From contig JBNGIO010006289.1 of assembly GCA_049999805.1 (NCBI GenBank), positions 601,141 through 665,140 on the forward strand: a DNA stretch of 64,000 nucleotides, read 5' to 3'. Within the stretch, counting starts at the first letter, position 1; every line of letters starts with the position of its first letter. The notes under the pieces were generated by a model that was not told the DNA's origin, did not search any database, and worked only from the letters and a program-made list of their open reading frames with translations. The translations under genes and the position numbers were made by a program. Of this stretch, positions 1 through 9,954 are shown one piece after another. This DNA is from Folioceros fuciformis. Taxonomy: Eukaryota; Anthocerotophyta; Anthocerotopsida; Anthocerotales.

Positions 1-1133
1 TCCTCCACAAGCGGCCTGACCAGACCGGAAATTCACACATTGAATTAAACAGACAAGACGTTGAGATGGCTACAAGGAGCTAGCTGACCATGGTGCCGTT
101 GGAGGCCGAGCTGGGGCCGACAACGGGGCCAGGGCCAGGCTCCGGGCCTGCCCCGGACGACGACGGCTCCGCAGCTTCGCGGGGCCGTTTCCTACTACCC
201 TTGAGTCTGGCCATCGAGGGGATTGCGAATCCCCAGTGCCAGTCACCGCAGATGGCGGAGGCAAGTCCACAATGTGCCAGTCAGAGAGGAGCAGCACCAG
301 CGGACGGGTCGCGAAGCAAGCCCAAGGCCTGGCGGCTTCTGAGCTCAAAGGGCTGCTTCCACACTTAGCACCTGCCTCTTCACCCTCGGCAGGTGCTGCT
401 CTCAGAGCACAACTCAAATCCACCGCTTCTCACGGGCAGCGAGTCAAAGGCAAACCCTACACCAAGGGCGCCCGAATTCGAAAATGTGGGCGGGTCCCCT
501 ACCAAAGCAACAGTCACTACCCAGACTGGTGGTCTATGTCCAGTCTGCAGATGTATGGACTCAACCCGTGGGACACAGCTTGTGGTTTGCACGCCTTGTA
601 ACCTATTCAAATGCTCTAAAGCAGTCCGATAGAATCCAAAAAACGTAGACTGCCACATCGGCGTAAGTGTTGGGAACGTAAGAGAAAAATATATTTATTA
701 AATTTTGTTTTTGTTTTCTATTATATTATTATTTCGATGTTGCACTATCTCGTGGGGTGGACCACGTATCTTTTCTGTTGTGGAAGTTTACATTAGAGTC
801 TACTAAGTTCATAAAGTCCAAAGTTTAAGTTAGGTCTTAAGTTTGTAAGTTCTCTTGTATGTAATATATTTAAGATCCATAGTTTATACTATAGTAAACG
901 TTAATAATACCTCTTTATGGATTGGACTCTAAAATTATAAAACAACTCATTATCTCTTCTTCATAGAGAATATAAATTTATATATTATTTATAGTAAAAG
1001 AGTTTAAAATTAATATTTTTTTATATTCTCCCTCACCAACTCTTCTATATATACCTCCGACCTGCCCTTGCCCTTGTCTCGGTCTGTTGATTGAATTGTT
1101 GTATATACCTATATGATAAGTGATTAAAATACT

Positions 1134-1165
1134 ATTTATTTATTTGTTTATTTATTTATTTCAAT
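1134..1165. repeat. TTTA/TTTG simple repeat
   Basis: A short run of tetranucleotide TTTA units with one TTTG lies inside the AT-rich block. It looks like ordinary simple-sequence DNA. Confidence 0.7.
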
Positions 1166-1232
1166 AAATTAAATGAATAGCATATGGAATGGATGGTTTT
1201 TACGAAGGCATGGCAGATATGACATATTCGAG

Positions 1233-1246
1233 CCCTAACCCTAAAA
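1233..1246 (+). promoter_or_regulatory. Telo-box upstream of eIF3j
   Basis: The sequence CCCTAACCCTAAAA lies about 480 bp upstream of the eIF3j start codon. Telo-boxes (AAACCCTAA-like, either strand) are an established promoter element of plant translation genes such as ribosomal proteins and eEF1A. Its role here is inferred from position and from the gene class. Confidence 0.45.
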
Positions 1247-1727
1247 TGGTCGCCACATAACTTACCACGCGTCTAGACATCCCGGCTTTTCTCGAAGTTC
1301 GTGCCAGTGCTTGCCAGAGTGTGGATCCTCGCCAGCCGCGATCTGCTTTCACCGCGCACTTGGGGTGATCCTGTGCTGGGCATCGCTGCTTCGGTCTCAA
1401 CTCCACTACCCGAATCCATGTCTACTGCTTCCCACTTGCATTGGTTGCTGCCGTTTGTCTTGCCCCCAGGCCAACCCGGCATTGCTAGTTGCGTTTTTAG
1501 CAGCAAGGGGTTGTGTGGATCGCTGCGAAATATATGATGTGAAGGGGAGGAAACCCCTGCGATGGTGCCCAGGGTTTCGATCAGGCCGTGGCTTGCATCG
1601 GCCCGTGGATTGTGACCGGCTTCTGAACTCCAGCCGAGGGAGTGCAACAGGGTGACAGTAATCTAAGTAGGGTGGCCCAAGTTGCCGCTGTCCATCTTCT
1701 GCGCCAGCTTAACCCCAACCGTGAGCT

Positions 1728-3084
1728 ATGGATGATGACTGGGGTATGCTCGTACTCCGCAATTCATGTTTGACGGTCCGCCAGGGACTGTGACGCTCAT
1801 TTTCTGTCTTGCGGGCTCGCTCAGCCTTTTATGTCGTCCGGGTTATGCTGTTTTGGCTGGGCTTACACCTGTATCCCAGCTCCGTGGTAGAGTCTTCATT
1901 ATCGCGTGCATCGGCTGTTGCAGATGCGGACGATTTTGTCCCGCCTGCCCCTGTTGTAGCGAAACCGGAGCCATCGAAGAGTCCTTGGGAAGATGAAGAG
2001 GATGCTGAAGAAGTTGTGAAAACTTCGTGGGAAGATGAGGATGCACCGAATGCTGTAAGTTCTTTTCAGGGATTGATGAAGTTTGTGCTCGCTGGAATTG
2101 TATCCATTTCGTGCGCTTGCGCACCGCAGAGTTGGCGAGTTGGATAGTAGCATCAATGCTCGCAGCCTGGCCTTGGATAATCCTGGTTGGGGACCCTAAA
2201 GATTGCTGTTCTAGCTGAAACAGGCCTCGGGTGTGGCTTCGAACCCTCCACCACCGAAGCCGAAAGCTGAGAAGAAGAAGGCCGTCGAACCCAAGAAAAA
2301 GAAGGTTGCAGACGAAAGGCTGGCAGACCCTGCGGCTGAGAAGCTTCGGCAACAGAGGTACCTTGGTTAGATTCAATTCGTGTTCTCCGTTGACTCCTAG
2401 AGTTTCTAGGTGAAGTGAGTTTCACAGGTCTCTTTCCGTCATCAAAGCAGACTTATTGAGGAGGCTGACTATCAGTCCACAACGGAGTTATTTGGCCAAA
2501 GCAAAGAGGGTGGCCATACGCTAGACAACTTCATCCCCAAGTCCGAGGAGGACTTCTTGGAGTATGCGGAGTTACTGGCATCTAAGCTGAAGCCCTTTGA
2601 GGTCTGTTTTGAGGACACTCGGTGATTTCCGGTTTGTATATGGTGCTTCATTGTTGGCCGATGGCCTCCTTTGGGTGTGCGAAGCGTTGATCAGGTGTAC
2701 ATTGTCTCCTTCCAGAAAAGCTTCCATTACCTTACGATGCTCAAGACTTTGGTGAAGCTCTCTGTGGGATCTCTCAAAGCTGCAGATGCTAAGGAGTTGG
2801 CCTCCAGTGCAACTGTTGTCGCAAATGAGAAGCTGAAGGCGGAAAAGGATGCTGCTGGAAAGAAGAAGTCTGGTGAGCCTTGCTCACCTTGCAATCACAT
2901 TACTGGCTGAGGCTCTTGGTACCGGATGTCCGTATGTTTCGTCGTAGGAGTCGGATTTCGTGGTTGTATCAATTGTACTGGTATTTGTGCAGGGCCCAAG
3001 AAGAAGCAGCTTCATGTTGACAAACCTGACGACGACGGCTTTGGCGTCGCCTACGACGACGCGGACGACTATGATTTCATGTGA
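1728..3084 (+). CDS. Translation initiation factor eIF3 subunit J
   Basis: This encodes the loosely bound J subunit of eIF3, which sits in the 40S decoding centre and helps mRNA loading and ribosome recycling in the cytosol. The first coding exon is only 16 nt (1728-1743, MDDDW plus one base) and joins exon 2 at 1924 to give MDDDWDADDFVPP. Later exons give the acidic WEDED segments, a Lys/Pro-rich linker (PPPPKPKAEKKK), AEKLRQQRLIEEADYQ, the IPKSEEDFLEYAELLASKL segment, KSFHYLTMLKTLVKLS and ANEKLKAEKDAAGKKK. The acidic C-terminus DDYDFM is followed by TGA. Order and wording match plant eIF3j throughout. The telo-box upstream suits a translation gene. All splice sites used are GT-AG. Confidence 0.93.
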
Positions 3085-3673
3085 ACTCGGCTAGTAGGAC
3101 ATCTATTTTTTTATTTCGTACCCTTCAGATTCTTCTGTGCGTGCGGGTCCTCTTCTTCATGGGGTGGACTTGTAGCTTCGGCAGCCTCTGGTTTCATCGT
3201 TCGTTCTTGAGTTTTTGGGAGATAAGTTTTGAAAGGTGTATTATCCTGTTCCTTGAAGTGTACGCTCTCCGCTCTCCGTTCTCCGTCAAGTGCGTGCTGC
3301 GGAGGCTTAACCTCAGGCTGATCAACTCTGTGGTCCGTAACACGTTGGACGATGTCACTTATGCGGACTAAAACCGCAGTCCCATGACCAAAGGTTGGGA
3401 GCTTTTAATTCGAAGTACGCGTACGGACGGGAGCATGAGGATGAGCCTCGGAAGGCTGATTTATCGCAGAGACATGCGGAGTGCTTTTCCTATCTGACGA
3501 CCCCAAGGAGTTCACGTTTACCAAGGAAGCTGTTGAGACTTGTAGGGCACCGAAGCGGTACGTTGACCACGTATATCACAGACGCGGGGAAGCAGGTCCA
3601 AGCTCACAAGTTCGATGAAGAGACGAAGGAGAAGGTGGTTGTGCATACAAAGAGGAGAAAGAGATGTGCCAAT
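3085..3673. other. Convergent 3' region
   Basis: This is the gap between the convergent ends of eIF3j and the PsbP-domain gene. The first part is probably eIF3j 3' untranslated sequence. The plus-strand open frame that begins here and runs into the next gene is an antisense shadow. No other feature was seen. Confidence 0.5.
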
Positions 3674-4522
3674 CTAAATGGTCTGAAACGACTCGTGAAT
3701 GTGGCGGAGCAGTTGCTCATCACGGGCCCAGTCCTGCACAGGAGCTTTGACAAAATGAGCATACAACTTATTCTTAGCGCAGGTGACAGAGATCAGGCCA
3801 TGAGCCACCGGACTGTCGATTTCATAGTCGTAGTAAATCTGGCCCTTGTCATCCTGACGATCCGACGCCTTGATTTCATCAGCGAAAGAAATGATGTCCT
3901 GCAGAGTTACATCGGAGAGGGCAAGGTTGTCCAGGACAGCGTCTCGGGGAGCTAGCTTCCGGAAGCCCGATAGGAAGGTTAGGTAAACCTTCTCCTCCTT
4001 TCTCTTGGGATTGTAGAATTCGCTATCTGTGCCGTTGGTTCCCTTCTCCACCTTAGAGATGAGCCGCTCTTTCCAGCCCTGCGGAACTTCGAAGGTGTAC
4101 TCCGCCGTGTCCCTCTTGCTAGAATTGCCGCCATAACCCCCATAGCTGGATGCACTGGCAGCGGTGCCGAAGTAGACATTGAAGTTGACGGTGTCTGCAG
4201 CCATAACAGGGGACCCTCCCGCCATCAGTGCAGCGGCCAGCGCTCCCACCAGTCCCAACTTCACCGCACCGGAGCCATGCAAGCTTGATCCCGAGCACGG
4301 CGCCGCCGCACGCTCCACCATGGCTTCCTCCGACTGCAGCCCCTCCCGAGCTTGGACGCGCCATTGCCTGCCGTCCTTCCACCCGTTGGCCCCATTCCTG
4401 CGCATGCACAAGAACGCTTCAGCATTGGCACCCGCTCCTCCCGGATGCGTCTGCTTGCTGCTGCTGCCAGATGCGGGTGCCGCGCACACTATGGCGGCCG
4501 AGCCGCACGCTGTGGACGCCAT
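3674..4522 (-). CDS. PPD4: PsbP domain-containing protein, PPD4-type, thylakoid lumen
   Basis: This is an uninterrupted 282-residue frame. It matches plant PPD4, a lumenal PsbP-family protein found with photosystem-related complexes; its exact role is not settled. Residues 1 to about 80 are rich in Ala, Ser and basic residues, like a plastid transit peptide. A hydrophobic stretch (LGLVGALAAALMAGG) ends in PVMA-ADT and looks like a lumenal signal cleaved after an A-x-A-like site. The mature domain starts with VNFNVYFGTAASAS, then YGGYGGNSSKRDTAEY, PQGWKERLISKVEKGTNGTD, YLTFLSGFRKLAPRDAVLDN, ISVTCAKNKLYAHFV and ends HESFQTI, each a PPD4 signature. The gene is intronless. The start ATG at 4522 is the only one giving a full transit peptide. 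Confidence 0.92.
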   Translation of the reverse strand: MASTACGSAAIVCAAPASGSSSKQTHPGGAGANAEAFLCMRRNGANGWKDGRQWRVQAREGLQSEEAMVERAAAPCSGSSLHGSGAVKLGLVGALAAALMAGGSPVMAADTVNFNVYFGTAASASSYGGYGGNSSKRDTAEYTFEVPQGWKERLISKVEKGTNGTDSEFYNPKRKEEKVYLTFLSGFRKLAPRDAVLDNLALSDVTLQDIISFADEIKASDRQDDKGQIYYDYEIDSPVAHGLISVTCAKNKLYAHFVKAPVQDWARDEQLLRHIHESFQTI

Positions 4523-5315
4523 TGTTCCAAATCCAGCACACTTGCGCGAGTGTACGAGAAGCCCGCGAGTGACGATCCGCAGAGGATAAGGAAACTGATG
4601 ACAGCTCGGTTCAGACTCCGGCTATTCGTTAGAAAAGTAAAAGCCTCGGCTCTCTCGCTTCTCGTTGGCTATGGCAGCACCCTCGACTCCTGACGGTGCC
4701 GGAGCCGGTGACTCTGGAGTGTGTTACTGGACTCCCGTTCTCCAAGCTAGGGGCCGTATGATCCCACACTCCCTAAGGGTTCACACAAAGATCTAATGAA
4801 CTCCTCGTTCCACAACCTGTTCCTTCACAACTGTACGCGGTTTAACCCCCGTGCAACACAGAGAGTGACATTTAGCAGGTTTTGGGAGGTGCGGCCTCTC
4901 CATCCGAAAGCTCCCCCTGCTTCCAGTAAAAGAGCCGAGACAGGGCCAATTTCCGAGCTCAAACGCGCTTGCTAGGTTCAGGCGTATCTGGGGCTGGAGC
5001 CCGAATGAGACGCACCATTGTCCATCTGCTCACCCAAGGAGGCAGCTTTTCATCAACCCAAGCTGGCGTCCACTTATTTTCCCACGGCAGCCTTAGCTAT
5101 GATCCAATGCCTTGTCTACTTCCTATATTTCTCTACTTGTTGACGACTTCACATGCTCTCCTAAAATCACCCATCTAGAGTGGGCTAATAGCATGCCCCT
5201 CATTGATGCCTAGGCCCAAGCGACTAAGACCCACACAAGAAACACTTTTAGTAGGGCATTCCATAACATGAGCCCTTGAGACCTAGATAGTTGAAACTCA
5301 TGTAGCCACACTGTA

Positions 5316-5470
5316 GAGCATCTACATCAGCCTTTCTTGCATTGAAGAGCATCCACAACGGCCTTTCTCGCACTGAGGAGCATCCACAACGGCCTTTCTC
5401 GCACTGAAGAGCATCCACAATGGCGTTTCTCGCAATGAAGAGCATGCACAATAGCCTTTCTCACCCTCCT
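5316..5470. repeat. 31-bp minisatellite, five copies
   Basis: Units start GAGCAT(C/G)(C/T)AC at 5316, 5347, 5378, 5409 and 5440, so the period is exactly 31 bp. The middle copies are nearly identical and the outer two are diverged. Because 31 is not a multiple of three, a protein repeat is not being kept. There are no spacers, so it is not a CRISPR array. Confidence 0.85.
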
Positions 5471-6257
5471 TGCTTGTGCAATGTTGCCTGTAGTCCCCTT
5501 AACTAGAAACTAGAGTGCATAGTAAGATTAGAGTGGAAGTAGGAGAGACAGGAGGGTGGGAAAAAGTTTTGTGCGCACTAGCAAGTGGCAATGGAGTGTA
5601 ATTGGTTGTTCGCACATGGGCCAAAGTTGTGGTTTCTAGTTTGCTTCAGGGATAGGTCCTCCTTGGCAAGGGGATTTTTTTCGTCCAAACACCCAAACAA
5701 GAAGGCGGAGCTAGTGGGTTTTATTGGTCCAGGCACCCCATTGGATGGGAGGAGGGTGCGGTTTGTTATAAAAAAGGGGCAAGTATCTTCCTTCAAGCAT
5801 GAAAGGGGACTGGAGGAGGATGCCTTGTGTAAAGAAAGGGGGAAATGGGTTTTCTGATCTCCACGAAGAGGAGAGCGGAGGAGGAGATGTCGTATGTGCT
5901 AAAAAAAAAGAAAAAGAAAAGAGAGCGAGGACCGACGACTCTGTCCTCTTGGGTATATCATATGCACCACATATGTACGTGTATGTGAAGGTGGAGGGAC
6001 CCTGTGCATTTAGCATTGGTTGGGTCGGGTGGAGACGAAGACGAAGGGTGCAGTGGGGACAAGCAAGCGTACAGCGCAATAGATCGAAGCAGGAGTTACC
6101 AATTAATATAAACAAGTGGACGAGTGTTGGTCACCACGCTTCTGGCACACGATCCCTGCAAATGGCAAGTGAGAGCCAGGGCTTGGGATGGATGGATGGA
6201 TAGCATAAAGTTAAGGCAGGAGCACAAAGCCTATATGTATGTATGTACCAGATTCTC

Positions 6258-6263
6258 CACGTG
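6258..6263. promoter_or_regulatory. G-box palindrome CACGTG
   Basis: A perfect CACGTG, flanked as TCTCCACGTGGTTGG, lies in the long interval upstream of the bHLH gene. G-boxes bind plant bHLH and bZIP factors. At 1.65 kb from the start codon its function is only a possibility. Confidence 0.25.
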
Positions 6264-7916
6264 GTTGGGAGTTTGTCCTGTGCAATTCTGGTGCAGAGAA
6301 GGGGGCTGCCTGTCCTGTAAAAGAGGGGCTCCCCCTCAAATCAAGCCAGGCTCATCAGAACCGAAATTTGATGGGATGAGAAGGAAGCGACCAAGAAGAT
6401 GAGGCATCTGTAGACGAAAGGTATCTGATCCCATTGCGCTGAGCGGCTGCCAGTACCAGTGCCGATGTGAAGAGTGGTAGCTCGGTCCCACAACCTACCG
6501 AGAATCGAAGGAGAACCACTGGCGTGAACAATCTCATTTCCCCACCCAGCACGATACGAGGCGACGGGTCCCACAGCTCGCCGGCAACGGCCAGAATGGG
6601 CGGGACGGAACGGAGCGGTGGTAGTGCGTTAATGGGTATCCTTGCTTGCATGCCGACACAGTGCGTCCTCTCCGGCTCCGGTCCAGGGCAAGAAGGCACC
6701 TGCCCAACGGCGCCTGAAACGTACCGTAATATTAGTAGCATCTGTCGCCAGCGGAGTCCCAGGATGGATGATTCCTTCCTCCCCTATGCCATTGTGCGTC
6801 TGGGACAGAGGCGAATGGCGTGCTTTGCTTTCCGCCATGGCAGCACGGGGAATAACAATAATCTAGATTGGACATACGATCACATACTCGGCCGCAAGCT
6901 GTGTACGTAGCCTGGCTCATCGTCCATCCCGGATTCAACACGTCGTGTGGACGATGGGGCGACGGATAGATGCGCTGGATTCCCCGGCCCACCGAATGCC
7001 GCCCTCATGTTTCCCTCTCTCTTCCTGATACACCACACGTTTGGAAGAATTTGCAAGATATGCGTTGTACAGTGACTTGCAGGCGTGCGATTGTAGGAGA
7101 GGCCCATGGCATCGCACCGGCATTGGGCATGCAATGGCAGCGATTGCAGGTCCGCAGCCCTGCAGCTGCTCCACTCCTTTCACCCATTTTCTTCCTCTGC
7201 CATGGATGTAAATGCGGTGCGAAAGTGTTACATATGTAATTAGTTGACTGTGGCCGCCTGCGAAGATCACCTCTGTGGAGGCAGGAAGGGGCCCTGGGAC
7301 CCCCTTCGCTGGGACCCATCTCCAAGCATGGGCCCTGGCCCGCGTCTGGGGCTACTTGCACTTGTCGTTCACTACCCATCAGCAGGAGCAGCAGGAGGAG
7401 AAGGCGATGATGTCATGCTTTCGCTTGTGAGCTACACCTTTTCCCCCTTTAGCTTTCCACCAGGGTACTGTAACCCTGGCCAGCCTGAGACGCCAACAAA
7501 TTTCAACTCCGACCCCGACCTCCCTACGTCCCACCATTGTGTGTCGCCCTTTGCCGCATCTCTTTCTCCTGGCTGCTGGCCAAACCTCCACCCCCTGCGA
7601 CACGCACGAAGTGCCAGAAGAGCTGCAGCTACGCTAGCCGGCACTGTCGTTTGCTTGCTTCCTTCTCCCCTTGCCTTGCTGCCCTCCCTCCGTGTGGAGC
7701 AAGATCATGGCTTCCGGATGAGGCGGTGGAATTGGGCACGCTGATGAAGTGGTGCTAGCACGGCCCTGTCATGGGTTTTCACGCCTCGACCTTGCTCCGC
7801 TTCTGCTTCTGGGAATGCGAGCGATGCTGTGGCATGTGGTGACATGGGCTGAAAGGCGGTCTTGACGACAATCCGCCTGGATCCGGAGGCGTCACTTGTG
7901 GGGGGGACCCAGCTAG

Positions 7917-9301
7917 ATGGCATCCTCCGCCAGCAACAGCCGCCACTGGATCAGCTACCTAGCGGATAATCTGCTAGATTCGGTGGATTGTGAAGAAATC
8001 AACCTCAATCCCCCTCAGATTGAAGAGTCTAATATCTTTTGGTGTTCCCCGGGCATCAATGGATGCTCTGGATTCGGATGCCAGAATGACTGCTTCAGGT
8101 GAGGGTACAGCAGCAGCCCTTCCAGGTTTTGTATGGCTGGCCATGATGGGAAGGCTGGTTTTCTATGTTCTTCTGGGGTGGCAGCTGTAGCTGTTGGTGC
8201 CTCAGCTGTGCGCATGACGCTTCTTCACTCTCCAAACATGTGGCTTCTCTGCCCTGCAGTGTGGACAATGACTGCTCGGTGGGAGCGGATTCAGATGAAA
8301 TCTCGGATAAGTTCTGCGCCAGGAAGAGGTGGGTGGTCAGGTTACCCTGCATCCTCTCCTCCTCCCCGCATCCCTTGCGGCTGCACCTAGCTCCATTTGT
8401 GCGCAACCGAACGTGAACCTGTCTGGTGTGCAGGTGCAGGGAGCCTGACAACTGCATTAACGCGGCTGGAGTTAAAGCATGTCGGGAGAAGATGCGAAGG
8501 GACAGGCTTAATGACAGGTCGGTAGCTTTTCAGGTATGCTGTTCAACGTGGCTTAAGCGACAGCATACTGGCCGACTATGCAAGCAAAGCTACATTTGGT
8601 CAAGAGCTTGCTTACAGTTGCTGCCATGCTCATGGTCTTACGCGCAGCGTTCCATCGTTGTCGTGTTTCTGTTTGCCTTTCAGCAGGTTTGTGGAGCTGA
8701 GTAAAGTCTTGGATCCCAACAGACCTCCCAAGACCGATAAGTCTGCAATATTGAACGACACCGTCCGGATAGTGTGTCAGCTCCGAACTGAAGTGAAAGA
8801 GCTGAAAACATCGAACGCGCAACTACGAGAGGCCTTGAAGGACTTGAAGGTGAGTACTTGAACGCCGCTGCCCCAAGTTGATGGCCAGAGGAGGACACGG
8901 ACACGCTTCTGCTGCCGTATGTGTGTGACATGCTTTTGTGGAAACTGGTGCACCAGGAAGAGAAGAATGACCTTAGGGATGAGAAGGTGAGGCTGAAGGT
9001 GCACAAGGAGCAACTGGAACTGCAGATTAGAGCACTCACTGTCCTACCAGTTGGGGGGCACTTCGGCATGGCCCATGGTCTCTCCGCCAACATGGTCCAT
9101 ACGGCGGCTGCTGCTGTAGCTGCTTTAGCTGCTCAGACGTTGGCATCCAGTAAGGGACTGCTGCAAGGAGGAGGTAGCTTCAACCCGGGTTTGATGACCA
9201 CTCCACAGTATTGGATGCCGCCTCCTATCCCTACCCCAACCTCTGCTCCCGAGAAGCCCGCAACAGCTCAGGACGGTGCAGCTCACCCATCAGCCTCTTG
9301 A
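7917..9301 (+). CDS. bHLH transcription factor, subgroup IVc (ILR3/bHLH105-like)
   Basis: This encodes a nuclear bHLH factor of the ILR3/bHLH34/104/115 group, which in seed plants controls iron-deficiency genes. Exon 1 (7917-8098) encodes MASSASNSRHWISYLADNLL and resembles the short Trp-containing N-terminus of ILR3. It joins in phase at 8260 to a linker ending CARKRCREPDNC. The basic region ACREKMRRDRLNDRF and helices FVELSKVLDPNRPPKTDKSA and ILNDTVRIVCQLRTE follow. A leucine-zipper-like coiled coil comes next (LKTSNAQLREALKDLK, then EEKNDLRDEKVRLKVHKEQL). The C-terminus is Ala- and Pro-rich (YWMPPPIPTPT), as in the family. There are five exons with GT-AG introns. The iron link is family knowledge and is not shown here. 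Confidence 0.92.
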
Positions 9302-9954
9302 CAATCTTTAACAGCGTCCAGGTGTAGAGTCTTTCATGATAACGTGGAGGTGGGCTCTCAGGATGTCGGTTTTTTGAGGCTAGTTTCGTTTACATCTGCC
9401 AGCAGTTACGGGTGGTCCTTCAATTCCAACTCTTGTGCGTACGCACGCACCTCAATGGTGCTGTTGCTGTGTGACAGGATGCTGCTTACGTCCAGGGGAT
9501 TAACAGATACATGGTGAGCTCGCCCTACCCTTTTTTCCTGACAGGAAACCTGTGACTTATTTCTCCATGTCTGTCGCCTAGTGGCTCAACGGTCCTAGCT
9601 AACTCTCCCCAAGTCAGTCGTGTCGTGGGTGAGTGTAATGACTCATTAACATTCTCACAACACATCCAGTCTTGGGAACAGTTTAATTTTTTTCATTCCA
9701 TATGTGCTACCTTCCTGCTGACCCAACGGCGTATGTACTGAAGTCCTTCACCGGTCGAATCCTCCCTTCCTTGAGATGTAACATACAGCACAGGGCATGC
9801 CTCATGTCCGTCGCAAGACGTGCGAACTTTCTTCACTTCTTTACCATACTATTATCAGTTTCCAGTTCTTGTATAGCTAGAAATTATTGTATCCTTTCAG
9901 CGAGAGGACGTGCTGCTCCTCTTCCTTACAGAGGTCAAAGATTTCTGCCTGTTT
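9302..9954. other. Convergent 3' region
   Basis: This is the space between the bHLH stop and the E1-alpha stop on the other strand. It probably holds both 3' untranslated regions. Nothing else was recognised. Confidence 0.5.

Larger units (their letters stand above)
1..1727. other. Unassigned region upstream of eIF3j
   Basis: No gene was recognised here. The first 660 bases are moderately GC-rich and have overlapping open frames on both strands, none with a recognisable motif. Bases about 670-1180 are strongly AT-rich, with TTTA repeats near 1134-1165, unlike anything else in the window. The last 500 bases carry a telo-box and are probably eIF3j promoter and 5' untranslated sequence. Confidence 0.5.
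4523..7916. other. Long gene-poor interval with tandem repeat
   Basis: No open frame in these 3.4 kb shows a recognisable motif or a convincing splice-linked series. The interval separates the divergent starts of the PPD4-type gene and the bHLH gene, so it contains both promoters. It contains a 31-bp tandem repeat (5316-5470), a purine-rich stretch (about 5800-5930) and a G-box palindrome (6258-6263). A non-coding transcript or a decayed transposon cannot be excluded by eye. Confidence 0.5.

Noticed and set aside
3395-3955. 186-codon plus-strand frame
   Set aside because: It overlaps the well-supported PPD4-type gene on the other strand and has no recognisable domain.
5316-5470. Possible CRISPR array
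   Set aside because: Units abut with no unique spacers, and the window is a plant nuclear genome. It is a tandem minisatellite.
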